A stretch of DNA of 64,000 nt from Auanema rhodensis (taxonomy: Eukaryota; Nematoda; Chromadorea; Rhabditida; Rhabditidae). This document shows positions 1 to 12,312 of this stretch, in pieces (the stretch's first letter is position 1; each line of letters starts with the position of its first letter). Location of the stretch: contig OZ059900.1 of NCBI GenBank assembly GCA_964057225.1, positions 16,197,638 to 16,261,637 of the forward strand. Direction: 5' to 3'. Under the pieces are notes generated by a model. It saw only the letters and a list, made by a program, of their open reading frames with translations. It did no database searches and was not told where the DNA came from. The translations under genes were made by a program, and so were the position numbers.

Positions 1-9
1 ATTAAGGAA

Positions 10-46
10 ATTAGCATATTCTGAGGGCACGCCCCTTATGGCTAAT
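10..46. other. Conserved imperfect dyad with GC-rich core
   Basis: ATTAGCATA at 10-18 pairs with TATGGCTAAT at 37-46 apart from one bulged base. Between them lies GGGCACGCCC (25-34), itself a GGGC/GCCC dyad around AC. This is the only GC-rich patch in an AT-rich monomer. It is almost invariant across the copies I read; exceptions include a C-to-T change near 33898 and another near 39376. Such conservation amid drift elsewhere suggests a protein binding site or a selected structure, but no binding factor can be named. Confidence 0.55.
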
Positions 47-53
47 ATTGATT

Positions 54-63
54 AAATCGATTT
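54..63. other. Palindrome AAATCGATTT
   Basis: A perfect 10-bp palindrome containing a ClaI-type ATCGAT core, present in most monomers. It is broken in the sub-family carrying TTAATTCG instead of TTAAATCG (for example the units at 7183, 8893, 9577, 12655 and 20523). Confidence 0.7.
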
Positions 64-77
64 TTGTTCATATGAGT

Positions 78-94
78 CGTCAAATGCAACGAAT
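78..94 (-). other. Weak CENP-B-box-like sequence
   Basis: Read on the minus strand this is ATTCGTTGCATTTGACG. The first half (TTCGTTG) is the same as in the mammalian CENP-B box, and the central essential A is present. The essential CGGG half is not (TGAC instead). Counting the nine essential positions of NTTCGNNNNANNCGGGN, six match. It recurs in nearly every monomer; in the right arm it lies on the plus strand, for example at 43336-43352. Chance resemblance is quite possible. Confidence 0.15.
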
Positions 95-119
95 TTCAGC
101 GTGTTACATACTAAAATGA

Positions 120-134
120 AGCATTTTACATGCT
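120..134. other. Short hairpin AGCAT/ATGCT
   Basis: Perfect 5-bp arms (120-124 and 130-134) around a 5-base loop. Several sub-families alter an arm: AACCATT (343, 2395), AAACATT (8551, 11287, 14365 and others), and AGCTTGT in many right-arm units. Confidence 0.5.
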
Positions 135-161
135 GAACACTAGAAAAATACAAAAACACAG

Positions 162-179
162 TATTTCCCATGAGAAATA
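162..179. other. 18-bp near-palindrome centred on CATG
   Basis: TATTTCCCATGAGAAATA has one mismatched pair (168 against 173). In four right-arm units the mismatch is repaired and the palindrome is perfect (for example 45303-45320 and 56930-56947; also near 58650 and 59677). Likely cruciform-prone; whether that matters biologically is unknown. Confidence 0.6.
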
Positions 180-189
180 TTTTATTATG

Positions 190-201
190 CTGGAAAACCA
201 G
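190..201. other. Hairpin CTGG-AAAA-CCAG
   Basis: Perfect 4-bp arms around AAAA, 11 bases downstream of the CATG near-palindrome. Nearly invariant through the array; the 4-bp TGGA duplication at 37137-37144 falls inside one copy. Confidence 0.5.
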
Positions 202-3200
202 TTTTTGGAAATTTCGCTGTAAACAAGGTTTTGACTTACGATTTCATGTGTTCAAACTCATGCAATGTCAATGAAACCTAGCTCAAAATTGTTCGTACAA
301 CGTCTAGTTCCACTTTCACGACAAAAAAACAGGGGTTAGAAAATTAAGGAAATTAGCATATTCTGAGGGCACGCCCCTTATGGCTAATATTGATTAAATC
401 GATTTTTGTTCATATGAGTCGTCAAATGCAACGAATTTTAGCGTGTTACATACTAAAATGAACCATTTTACATGCTGAACACTAGAAAAATACAAAAACA
501 CAGTATTTCTCATGAAAAATATTTTATTATGCTGGAAAACCAGTTTTTGGAAATTTCGCTGTAAACAAGGTTTTGACTTACGATTTCATGTGTTCAAACT
601 CATGCAATGTCAATGAAACCTAGCTCAAAATTGTTCGTACAACGTCTAGTTCCACTTTCACGACAAAAAAACAAGGGTTAGAAAATTAAGGAAATTAGAA
701 TATTCTGAGGGCACGCCCCTTATGGCTAATATTGATTAAATCGATTTTGGTTCATATGAGTCGTCAAATGCAACGAATTTCAGCGTGTTACATACTAAAA
801 TGAAGCATTTTACATGCTGAACACTAGAAAAATACAAAAACACAGTATTTCTCATGAAAAATATTTTATTATGCTGGAAAACCAGTTTTTGGAAATTTCG
901 CTGTAAACAAGGTTTTGACTTACGATTTCATGTGTTCAAACTCATGCAATGTCAATGAAACCTAGCTCAAAATTGTTCGTACAACGTCTAGTTCCACTTT
1001 CACGACAAAAAAACAGGGGTTAGAAAATTAAGGAAATTAGTATATTCTGAGGGCACGCCCCTTATGGCTAATATTGATTAAATCGATTTTTGTTCATATG
1101 AGTCGTCAAATGCAACGAATTTCAGCGTGTTACATACTAAAATGAAGCATTTTACATGCTGAACACTAGAAAAAAACAAAAACACAGTATTTCCCATGAG
1201 AAATATTTTATTATGCTGGAAAACCAGTTTTTGGAAATTTCGCTGTAAACAAGGTTTTGACTTACGATTTCATGTGTTCAAACTCATGCAATGTCAATGA
1301 AACCTAGCTCAAATTTGTTCGTACAACGAATAGTTCCACTTTCACGACAAAAAAACAGGGGTTAGAAAATTAAGGAAATTAGCATATTCTGAGGGCACGC
1401 CCCTTATGGCTAATATTGATTAAATCGATTTTTGTTCATATGAGTCGTCAAATGCAACGAATTTCAGCGTGTTACATACTAAAATGAAGCATTTTACATG
1501 CTGAACACTAGAAAAATACAAAAACACAGTATTTCCCATGAGAAATATTTTATTATGCTGGAAAACCAGTTTTTGGAAATTTCGCTGTAAACAAGGTTTT
1601 GACTTACGATTTCATGTGTTCAAACTCATGCAATGTCAATGAAACCTAGCTCAAAATTGTTTGTACAACGTCTAGTTCCACTTTCACGACAAAAAAACAG
1701 GGGTTAGAAAATTAAGGAAATTAGCATATTCTGAGGGCACGCCCCTTATGGCTAATATTGATTAAATCGATTTTTGTTCATATGAGTCGTCAAATGCAAC
1801 GAATTTCAGCGTGTTACATACTAAAATGAAGCATTTTACATGCTGAACACTAGAAAAATACAAAAACACAGTATTTCTCATGAAAAATATTTTATTATGC
1901 TGGAAAACCAGTTTTTGGAAATTTCGCTGTAAACAAGGTTTTGACTTACGATTTCATGTGTTCAAACTCATGCAATGTCAATGAAACCTAGCTCAAAATT
2001 GTTCGTACAACGTATAGTTCCACTTTCACGACAAAAAAACAGGGGTTAGAAAATTAAGGAAATTAGCATATTCTGAGGGCACGCCCCTTATGGCTAATAT
2101 TGATTAAATCGATTTTTGTTCATATGAGTCGTCAAATGCAACGAATTTCAGCGTGTTACATACTAAAATGAAGCATTTTACATGCTGAACACTAGAAAAA
2201 TACAAAAACACAGTATTTCCCATGAGAAATATTTTATTATGCTGGAAAACCAGTTTTTGGAAATTTCGCTGTAAACAAGGTTTTGACTTACGATTTCATG
2301 TGTTCAAACTCATGCAATGTCAATGAAACCTAGCTCAAAATTGTTCGTACAACGTCTAGTTCCACTTTCACGACAAAAAAACAGGGGTTAGAAAATTAAG
2401 GAAATTAGCATATTCTGAGGGCACGCCCCTTATGGCTAATATTGATTAAATCGATTTTTGTTCATATGAGTCGTCAAATGCAACGAATTTTAGCGTGTTA
2501 CATACTAAAATGAACCATTTTACATGCTGAACACTAGAAAAATACAAAAACACAGTATTTCTCATGAAAAATATTTTATTATGCTGGAAAACCAGTTTTT
2601 GGAAATTTCGCTGTAAACAAGGTTTTGACTTACGATTTCATGTGTTCAAACTCATGCAATGTCAATGAAACCTAGCTCAAAATTGTTCGTACAACGTCTA
2701 GTTCCACTTTCACGACAAAAAAACAAGGGTTAGAAAATTAAGGAAATTAGAATATTCTGAGGGCACGCCCCTTATGGCTAATATTGATTAAATCGATTTT
2801 GGTTCATATGAGTCGTCAAATGCAACGAATTTCAGCGTGTTACATACTAAAATGAAGCATTTTACATGCTGAACACTAGAAAAATACAAAAACACAGTAT
2901 TTCCCATGAGAAATATTTTATTATGCTGGAAAACCAGTTTTTGGAAATTTCGCTGTAAACAAGGTTTTGACTTACGATTTCATGTGTTCAAACTCATGCA
3001 ATGTCAATGAAACCTAGCTCAAAATTGTTCGTACAACGTCTAGTTCCACTTTCACGACAAAAAAACAGGGGTTAGAAAATTAAGGAAATTAGTATATTCT
3101 GAGGGCACGCCCCTTATGGCTAATATTGATTAAATCGATTTTTGTTCATATGAGTCGTCAAATGCAACGAATTTCAGCGTGTTACATACTAAAATGAAGC

Positions 3201-4104
3201 ATTTTACATGCTGAACACTAGAAAAAAACAAAAACACAGTATTTCCCATGAGAAATATTTTATTATGCTGGAAAACCAGTTTTTGGAAATTTCGCTGTAA
3301 ACAAGGTTTTGACTTACGATTTCATGTGTTCAAACTCATGCAATGTCAATGAAACCTAGCTCAAATTTGTTCGTACAACGAATAGTTCCACTTTCACGAC
3401 AAAAAAACAGGGGTTAGAAAATTAAGGAAATTAGCATATTCTGAGGGCACGCCCCTTATGGCTAATATTGATTAAATCGATTTTTGTTCATATGAGTCGT
3501 CAAATGCAACGAATTTCAGCGTGTTACATACTAAAATGAAGCATTTTACATGCTGAACACTAGAAAAATACAAAAACACAGTATTTCCCATGAGAAATAT
3601 TTTATTATGCTGGAAAACCAGTTTTTGGAAATTTCGCTGTAAACAAGGTTTTGACTTACGATTTCATGTGTTCAAACTCATGCAATGTCAATGAAACCTA
3701 GCTCAAAATTGTTTGTACAACGTCTAGTTCCACTTTCACGACAAAAAAACAGGGGTTAGAAAATTAAGGAAATTAGCATATTCTGAGGGCACGCCCCTTA
3801 TGGCTAATATTGATTAAATCGATTTTTGTTCATATGAGTCGTCAAATGCAACGAATTTCAGCGTGTTACATACTAAAATGAAGCATTTTACATGCTGAAC
3901 ACTAGAAAAATACAAAAACACAGTATTTCCCATGAGAAATATTTTATTATGCTGGAAAACCAGTTTTTGGAAATTTCGCTGTAAACAAGGTTTTGACTTA
4001 CGATTTCATGTGTTCAAACTCATGCAATGTCAATGAAACCTAGCTCAAACTTGTTCGTACAACGTCTAGTTCCACTTTCACGACAAAAAAACAGGGGTTA
4101 GAAA

Positions 4105-7100
4105 ATTAAGGAAATTAGCATATTCTGAGGGCACGCCCCTTATGGCTAATATTGATTAAATCGATTTTTGTTCATATGAGTCGTCAAATGCAACGAATTT
4201 CAGCGTGTTACATACTAAAATTAAGCATTTTACATGCTGAACACTAGAAAAAAACAAAAACACAGTATTTCCCATGAGAAATATTTTATTATGCTGGAAA
4301 ACCAGTTTTTGGAAATTTCGCTGTAAACAAGGTTTTGACTTACGATTTCATGTGTTCAAACTCATGCAATGTCAATGAAACCTAGCTCAAAATTGTTTGT
4401 ACAACGTCTAGTTCCACTTTCACGACAAAAAAACAGGGGTTAGAAAATTAAGGAAATTAGCATATTCTGAGGGCACGCCCCTTATGGCTAATATTGATTA
4501 AATCGATTTTTGTTCATATGAGTCGTCAAATGCAACGAATTTCAGCGTGTTACATACTAAAATGAAGCATTTTACATGCTGAACACTAGAAAAATACAAA
4601 AACACAGTATTTCCCATGAGAAATATTTTATTATGCTGGAAAACCAGTTTTTGGAAATTTCGCTGTAAACAAGGTTTTGACTTACGATTTCATGTGTTCA
4701 AACTCATGCAATGTCAATGAAACCTAGCTCAAAATTGTTCGTACAACGTCTAGTTCCACTTTCACGACAAAAAAACAGGGGTTAGAAAATTAAGGAAATT
4801 AGCATATTCTGAGGGCACGCCCCTTATGGCTAATATTGATTAAATCGATTTTTGTTCATATGAGTCGTCAAATGCAACGAATTTCAGCGTGTTACATACT
4901 AAAATTAAGCATTTTACATGCTGAACACTAGAAAAAAACAAAAACACAGTATTTCCCATGAGAAATATTTTATTATGCTGGAAAACCAGTTTTTGGAAAT
5001 TTCGCTGTAAACAAGGTTTTGACTTACGATTTCATGTGTTCAAACTCATGCAATGTCAATGAAACCTAGCTCAAAATTGTTTGTACAACGTCTAGTTCCA
5101 CTTTCACGACAAAAAAACAGGGGTTAGAAAATTAAGGAAATTAGCATATTCTGAGGGCACGCCCCTTATGGCTAATATTGATTAAATCGATTTTTGTTCA
5201 TATGAGTCGTCAAATGCAACGAATTTCAGCGTGTTACATACTAAAATGAAGCATTTTACATGCTGAACACTAGAAAAATACAAAAACACAGTATTTCTCA
5301 TGAAAAATATTTTATTATGCTGGAAAACCAGTTTTTGGAAATTTCGCTGTAAACAAGGTTTTGACTTACGATTTCATGTGTTCAAACTCATGCAATGTCA
5401 ATGAAACCTAGCTCAAAATTGTTCGTACAACGTCTAGTTCCACTTTCACGACAAAAAAACAGGGGTTAGAAAATTAAGGAAATTAGCATATTCTGAGGGC
5501 ACGCCCCTTATGGCTAATATTGATTAAATCGATTTTTGTTCATATGAGTCGTCAAATGCAACGAATTTCAGCGTGTTACATACTAAAATGAAGCATTTTA
5601 CATGCTGAACACTAGAAAAATACAAAAACACAGTATTTCCCATGAGAAATATTTTATTATGCTGGAAAACCAGTTTTTGGAAATTTCGCTGTAAACAAGG
5701 TTTTGACTTACGATTTCATGTGTTCAAACTCATGCAATGTCAATGAAACCTAGCTCAAAATTGTTCGTACAACGTCTAGTTCCACTTTAACGACAAAAAA
5801 ACAGGGGTTAGAAAATTAAGGAAATTAGCATATTCTGAGGGCACGCCCCTTATGGCTAATATTGATTAAATCGATTTTTGTTCATATGAGTCGTCAAATG
5901 CAACGAATTTCAGCGTGTTACATACTAAAATTAAGCATTTTACATGCTGAACACTAGAAAAAAACAAAAACACAGTATTTCCCATGAGAAATATTTTATT
6001 ATGCTGGAAAACCAGTTTTTGGAAATTTCGCTGTAAACAAGGTTTTGACTTACGATTTCATGTGTTCAAACTCATGCAATGTCAATGAAACCTAGCTCAA
6101 AATTGTTCGTACAACGTCTAGTTCCACTTTCACGACAAAAAAACAGGGGTTAGAAAATTAAGGAAGTTAGCATATTCTGAGGGCACGCCCCTTATGGCTA
6201 ATATTGATTAAATCGATTTTTGTTCATATGAGTCGTCAAATGCAACGAATTTCAGCGTGTTACATACTAAAATGAAGCATTTTACATGCTGAACACTAGA
6301 AAAATACAAAAACACAGTATTTCCCATGAGAAATATTTTATTATGCTGGAAAACCAGTTTTTGGAAATTTCGCTGTAAACAAGGTTTTCACTTACGATTT
6401 CATGTGTTCAAACTCATGCAATGTCAATGAAACCTAGCTCAAAATTGTTCGTACAACGCCTAGTTCCACTTTCACGACAAAAAAACAGGGGTTAGAAAAT
6501 TAAGGAAATTAGCATATTCTGAGGGCACGCCCCTTATGGCTAATATTGATTAAATCGATTTTTGTTCATATGAGTCGTCAAATGCAACGAATTTCAGCGT
6601 GTTACATACTAAAATGAAGCATTTTACATGCTGAACACTAGAAAAATACAAAAACACAGTATTTCCCATGAGAAATATTTTATTATGCTGGAAAACCAGT
6701 TTTTGGAAATTTCGCTGTAAACAAGGTTTTGACTTACGATTTCATGTGTTCAAACTCATGCAATGTCAATGAAACCTAGCTCAAAATTGTTCGTACAACG
6801 TCTAGTTCCACTTTCACGACAAAAAAACAGGGGTTAGAAAATTAAGGAAATTAGCATATTCTGAGGGCACGCCCCTTATGGCTAATATTGATTAAATCGA
6901 TTTTTGTTCATATGAGTCGTCAAATGCAACGAATTTCAGCGTGTTACATACCAAAATGAAGCATTTTACATGCTGAACACTAGAAAAATACAAAAACACA
7001 GTATTTCCCATGAGAAATATTTTATTATGCTGGAAAACCAGATTTTGGAAATTTCGCTGTAAACAAGGTTTTGACTTACGATTTCATGTGTTCAAATTCA

Positions 7101-10100
7101 TGCAATGTCAATGAAACCTTGCTCAAAATTGTTTGTACAACGTCTAGTTCCACTTTCACGACAAAAAAACAGGGGTTAGAAAATTAAGGAAATTAGCATA
7201 TTCTGAGGGCACGCCCCTTATGGCTAATATTGATTAATTCGATTTTTGTTCATATGAGTCGTCAAATGCAACGAATTTCAGCGTGTTACATACTAAAATG
7301 AAGCATTTTACATGCTGAACACTAGAAAAATACAAAAACACAGTATTTCTCATGAAAAATATTTTATTATGCTGGAAAACCAGTTTTTGGAAATTTCGCT
7401 GTAAACAAGGTTTTGACTTACGATTTCATGTGTTCAAACTCATGCAATGTCAATGAAACCTAGCTCAAAATTGTTCGTACAACGTCTAGTTCCACTTTCA
7501 CGACAAAAAAACAGGGGTTAGAAAATTAAGGAAATTAGCATATTCTGAGGGCACGCCCCTTATGGCTAATATTGATTAAATCGATTTTTGTTCATATGAG
7601 TCGTCAAATGCAACGAATTTCAGCGTGTTACATACTAAAATGAAGCATTTTACATGCTGAACACTAGAAAAATACAAAAACACAGTATTTCCCATGAGAA
7701 ATATTTTATTATGCTGGAAAACCAGTTTTTGGAAATTTCGCTGTAAACAAGGTTTTGACTTACGATTTCATGTGTTCAAACTCATGCAATGTCAATGAAA
7801 CCTAGCTCAAAATTGTTCGTACAACGTCTAGTTCCACTTTCACGACAAAAAAACAGGGGTTAGAAAATTAAGGAAATTAGCATATTCTGAGGGCACGCCC
7901 CTTATGGCTAATATTGATTAAATCGATTTTTGTTCATATGAGTCGTCAAATGCAACGAATTTCAGCGTGTTACATACTAAAATGAAGCATTTTACATGCT
8001 GAACACTAAAAAAATACAAAAACACAGTATTTCCCATGAGAAATATTTTATTATGCTGGAAAACCAGTTTTTGGAAATTTCGCTGTAAACAAGGTTTTGA
8101 CTTACGATTTCATATGTTCAAACTCATGCAATGTCAATGAAACTTAGCTCAAAATTGTTCGTACAACGTCTAGTTCCACTTTCACGACAAAAAAACAGGG
8201 GTTAGAAAATTAAGGAAATTAGCATATTCTGAGGGCACGCCCCTTATAGCTAATATTGATTAAATCGATTTTTGTTCATATGAGTCGTCAAATGCAACGA
8301 ATTTCAGCGTGTTACATACTAAAATGAAGCATTTTACATGCTGAACACTAGAAAAATACAAAAACACAGTATTTCCCATGAGAAATATTTTATTATGCTG
8401 GAAAACCAGTTTTTGGAAATTTCGCTGTAAACAAGGTTTTGACTTACGATTTCATGTGTTCAAACTCATGCAATGTCAATGAAACCTAGCTCAAAATTGT
8501 TCGTACAACGTCTAGTTCCACTTTCACGACAAAAAAACAGGGGTTAGAAAATTAAGGAAATTAGCATATTCTGAGGGCACGCCCCTTATGGCTAATATTG
8601 ATTAAATCGATTTTTGTTCATATGAGTCGTCAAATGCAACGAATTTCAGCGTGTTACATACTAAAATGAAACATTTTACATGCTGAACACTAGAAAAATA
8701 CAAAAACACAGTATTTCCCATGAGAAATATTTTATTATGCTGGAAAACCAGTTTTTGGAAATTTCGCTGTAAACAAGGTTTTGACTTACGATTTCATGTG
8801 TTCAAACTCATGCAATGTCAATGAAACCTAGCTCAAAATTGTTCGTACAACGTCTAGTTCCACTTTCACGACAAAAAAACAGGGGTTAGAAAATTAAGGA
8901 AATTAGCATATTCTGAGGGCACGCCCCTTATGGCTAATATTGATTAATTCGATTTTTGTTCATATGAGTCGTCAAATGCAACGAATTTCAGCGTGTTACA
9001 TACTAAAATGAAGCATTTTACATGCTGAACACTAGAAAAATACAAAAACACAGTATTTCTCATGAAAAATATTTTATTATGCTGGAAAACCAGTTTTTGG
9101 AAATTTCGCTGTAAACAAGGTTTTGACTTACGATTTCATGTGTTCAAACTCATGCAATGTCAATGAAACCTAGCTCAAAATTGTTCGTACAACGTCTAGT
9201 TCCACTTTCACGACAAAAAAACAGGGGTTAGAAAATTAAGGAAATTAGCATATTCTGAGGGCACGCCCCTTATGGCTAATATTGATTAAATCGATTTTTG
9301 TTCATATGAGTCGTCAAATGCAACGAATTTCAGCGTGTTACATACCAAAATGAAGCATTTTACATGCTGAACACTAGAAAAATACAAAAACACAGTATTT
9401 CCCATGAGAAATATTTTATTATGCTGGAAAACCAGATTTTGGAAATTTCGCTGTAAACAAGGTTTTGACTTACGATTTCATGTGTTCAAATTCATGCAAT
9501 GTCAATGAAACCTTGCTCAAAATTGTTTGTACAACGTCTAGTTCCACTTTCACGACAAAAAAACAGGGGTTAGAAAATTAAGGAAATTAGCATATTCTGA
9601 GGGCACGCCCCTTATGGCTAATATTGATTAATTCGATTTTTGTTCATATGAGTCGTCAAATGCAACGAATTTCAGCGTGTTACATACTAAAATGAAGCAT
9701 TTTACATGCTGAACACTAGAAAAATACAAAAACACAGTATTTCTCATGAAAAATATTTTATTATGCTGGAAAACCAGTTTTTGGAAATTTCGCTGTAAAC
9801 AAGGTTTTGACTTACGATTTCATGTGTTCAAACTCATGCAATGTCAATGAAACCTAGCTCAAAATTGTTCGTACAACGTCTAGTTCCACTTTCACGACAA
9901 AAAAACAGGGGTTAGAAAATTAAGGAAATTAGCATATTCTGAGGGCACGCCCCTTATGGCTAATATTGATTAAATCGATTTTTGTTCATATGAGTCGTCA
10001 AATGCAACGAATTTCAGCGTGTTACATACTAAAATGAAGCATTTTACATGCTGAACACTAGAAAAATACAAAAACACAGTATTTCCCATGAGAAATATTT

Positions 10101-12312
10101 TATTATGCTGGAAAACCAGTTTTTGGAAATTTCGCTGTAAACAAGGTTTTGACTTACGATTTCATGTGTTCAAACTCATGCAATGTCAATGAAACCTAGC
10201 TCAAAATTGTTCGTACAACGTCTAGTTCCACTTTCACGACAAAAAAACAGGGGTTAGAAAATTAAGGAAATTAGCATATTCTGAGGGCACGCCCCTTATG
10301 GCTAATAATGATTAAATCGATTTTTGTTCATATGAGTCGTCAAATGCAACGAATTTCAGCGTGTTACATACTAAAATGAAGCATTTTACATGCTGAACAC
10401 TAGAAAAATACAAAAACACAGTATTTCCCATGAGAAATATTTTATTATGCTGGAAAACCAGTTTTTGGAAATTTCGCTGTAAACAAGGTTTTGACTTACG
10501 ATTTCATGTGTTCAAACTCATGCAATGTCAATGAAACCTAGCTCAAAATTGTTCGTACAACGTCTAGTTCCACTTTAACGACAAAAAAACAGGGGTTAGA
10601 AAATTAAGGAAATTAGCATATTCTGAGGGCACGCCCCTTATGGCTAATATTGATTAAATCGATTTTTGTTCATATGAGTCGTCAAATGCAACGAATTTCA
10701 GCGTGTTACATACTAAAATTAAGCATTTTACATGCTGAACACTAGAAAAAAACAAAAACACAGTATTTCCCATGAGAAATATTTTATTATGCTGGAAAAC
10801 CAGTTTTTGGAAATTTCGCTGTAAACAAGGTTTTGACTTACGATTTCATGTGTTCAAACTCATGCAATGTCAATGAAACTTAGCTCAAAATTGTTCGTAC
10901 AACGTCTAGTTCCACTTTCACGACAAAAAAACAGGGGTTAGAAAATTAAGGAAGTTAGCATATTCTGAGGGCACGCCCCTTATAGCTAATATTGATTAAA
11001 TCGATTTTTGTTCATATGAGTCGTCAAATGCAACGAATTTCAGCGTGTTACATACTAAAATGAAGCATTTTACATGCTGAACACTAGAAAAATACAAAAA
11101 CACAGTATTTCCCATGAGAAATATTTTATTATGCTGGAAAACCAGTTTTTGGAAATTTCGCTGTAAACAAGGTTTTCACTTACGATTTCATGTGTTCAAA
11201 CTCATGCAATGTCAATGAAACCTAGCTCAAAATTGTTCGTACAACGTCTAGTTCCACTTTCACGACAAAAAAACAGGGGTTAGAAAATTAAGGAAATTAG
11301 CATATTCTGAGGGCACGCCCCTTATGGCTAATATTGATTAAATCGATTTTTGTTCATATGAGTCGTCAAATGCAACGAATTTCAGCGTGTTACATACTAA
11401 AATGAAACATTTTACATGCTGAACACTAGAAAAATACAAAAACACAGTATTTCCCATGAGAAATATTTTATTATGCTGGAAAACCAGTTTTTGGAAATTT
11501 CGCTGTAAACAAGGTTTTGACTTACGATTTCATGTGTTCAAACTCATGCAATGTCAATGAAACCTAGCTCAAAATTGTTCGTACAACGTCTAGTTCCACT
11601 TTCACGACAAAAAAACAGGGGTTAGAAAATTAAGGAAATTAGCATATTCTGAGGGCACGCCCCTTATGGCTAATAATGATTAAATCGATTTTTGTTCATA
11701 TGAGTCGTCAAATGCAACGAATTTCAGCGTGTTACATACTAAAATGAAGCATTTTACATGCTGAACACTAGAAAAATACAAAAACACAGTATTTCCCATG
11801 AGAAATATTTTATTATGCTGGAAAACCAGTTTTTGGAAATTTCGCTGTAAACAAGGTTTTGACTTACGATTTCATGTGTTCAAACTCATGCAATGTCAAT
11901 GAAACCTAGCTCAAAATTGTTCGTACAACGTCTAGTTCCACTTTAACGACAAAAAAACAGGGGTTAGAAAATTAAGGAAATTAGCATATTCTGAGGGCAC
12001 GCCCCTTATGGCTAATATTGATTAAATCGATTTTTGTTCATATGAGTCGTCAAATGCAACGAATTTCAGCGTGTTACATACTAAAATAAAGCATTTTACA
12101 TGCTGAACACTAGAAAAAAACAAAAACACAGTATTTCCCATGAGAAATATTTTATTATGCTGGAAAACCAGTTTTTGGAAATTTCGCTGTAAACAAGGTT
12201 TTGACTTACGATTTCATGTGTTCAAACTCATGCAATGTCAATGAAACCTAGCTCAAAATTGTTCGTACAACGTCTAGTTCCACTTTCACGACAAAAAAAC
12301 AGGGGTTAGAAA
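4105..12312 (+). repeat. Mixed monomers with short duplicated blocks
   Basis: Twenty-four monomers without one dominant period. Repeated pieces are visible. The unit with CTAAAATT and the A-rich A6 form recurs at 4105, 4789, 5815 and 10603. A unit with GGAAGTT and TTTTCACTT occurs at 6157 and 10945. The pair with CCAAAATG/CCTTGC followed by TTAATTCG occurs at 6841-7524 and 9235-9918. The AATAATG plus CTTTAACG unit is at 10261 and 11629. This looks like repeated small unequal exchanges. Confidence 0.85.
6841..8550 (+). repeat. Five-monomer cassette, copy 1
   Basis: Ordered markers: CCAAAATG with CCTTGC; TTAATTCG with CTCATGAA; a consensus unit; CTAAAAAAATAC with CATATGTTC; TATAGCT. The same order occurs at 12313-14022 and 20181-21890. 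This copy has CCAGATTTTGG in its first unit, unlike the other two. Confidence 0.9.

Larger units (their letters stand above)
1..342 (+). repeat. Representative satellite monomer with internal anatomy
   Basis: First complete unit, close to the consensus. In order it contains: a GC-rich box inside an imperfect dyad (10-46); the 10-bp palindrome AAATCGATTT (54-63); a weak CENP-B-box-like half (78-94, minus strand); a short hairpin with AGCAT/ATGCT arms (120-134); an A-rich stretch (about 144-158); an 18-bp near-palindrome (162-179); a CTGG/CCAG hairpin (190-201); a short TTGT/ACAA dyad (289-300); and an A7 run (322-329 region) followed by CAGGGGTTAG. GC is 116 of 342. CpG count is 10, against about 9.8 expected from 59 C and 57 G. 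I do not recognise it as a described satellite family. Confidence 0.9.
1..4104 (+). repeat. Six-monomer higher-order repeat, two rounds
   Basis: Units at 343, 685, 1027 and 1369 reappear 2,052 bp later (2395, 2737, 3079, 3421) with the same private markers: TTTTAGCG plus AACCATT plus CAAGGG; AGAATATT plus TTTTGGTTC; AGTATATT plus CAACGAATAG; and GTTTGTAC. The units at 1711 and 3763 occupy the same slot but differ: CTCATGAA and CGTATAG in the first, CAAACTTG in the second. Unit 3 has CTCATGAA where unit 9 has CCCATGAG, a sign of local conversion. Confidence 0.9.

Noticed and set aside
25-34. p53-type half site (RRRCWWGYYY) in GGGCACGCCC
   Set aside because: The core is CACG instead of CWWG and there is no second half site at a proper spacing. 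Kept only as an unexplained conserved box.
331-340. Telomere-like GGGTTAG at the monomer edge
   Set aside because: A single 7-base match per 342-bp unit, never in tandem, so not a telomeric or interstitial telomeric repeat.
1-342. Primate alpha satellite dimer (2 x 171 bp)
   Set aside because: Only the length fits. The sequence does not resemble alpha satellite, the halves are not visibly similar, and CpG content is unlike it.
1-342. Internal half-monomer symmetry (171-bp repeat)
   Set aside because: A few similar words (for example AATTTCAGCG and AATTTCGCTG, or CATATGAGT and CATGTGTTC) occur at inconsistent spacing, so no real half repeat.
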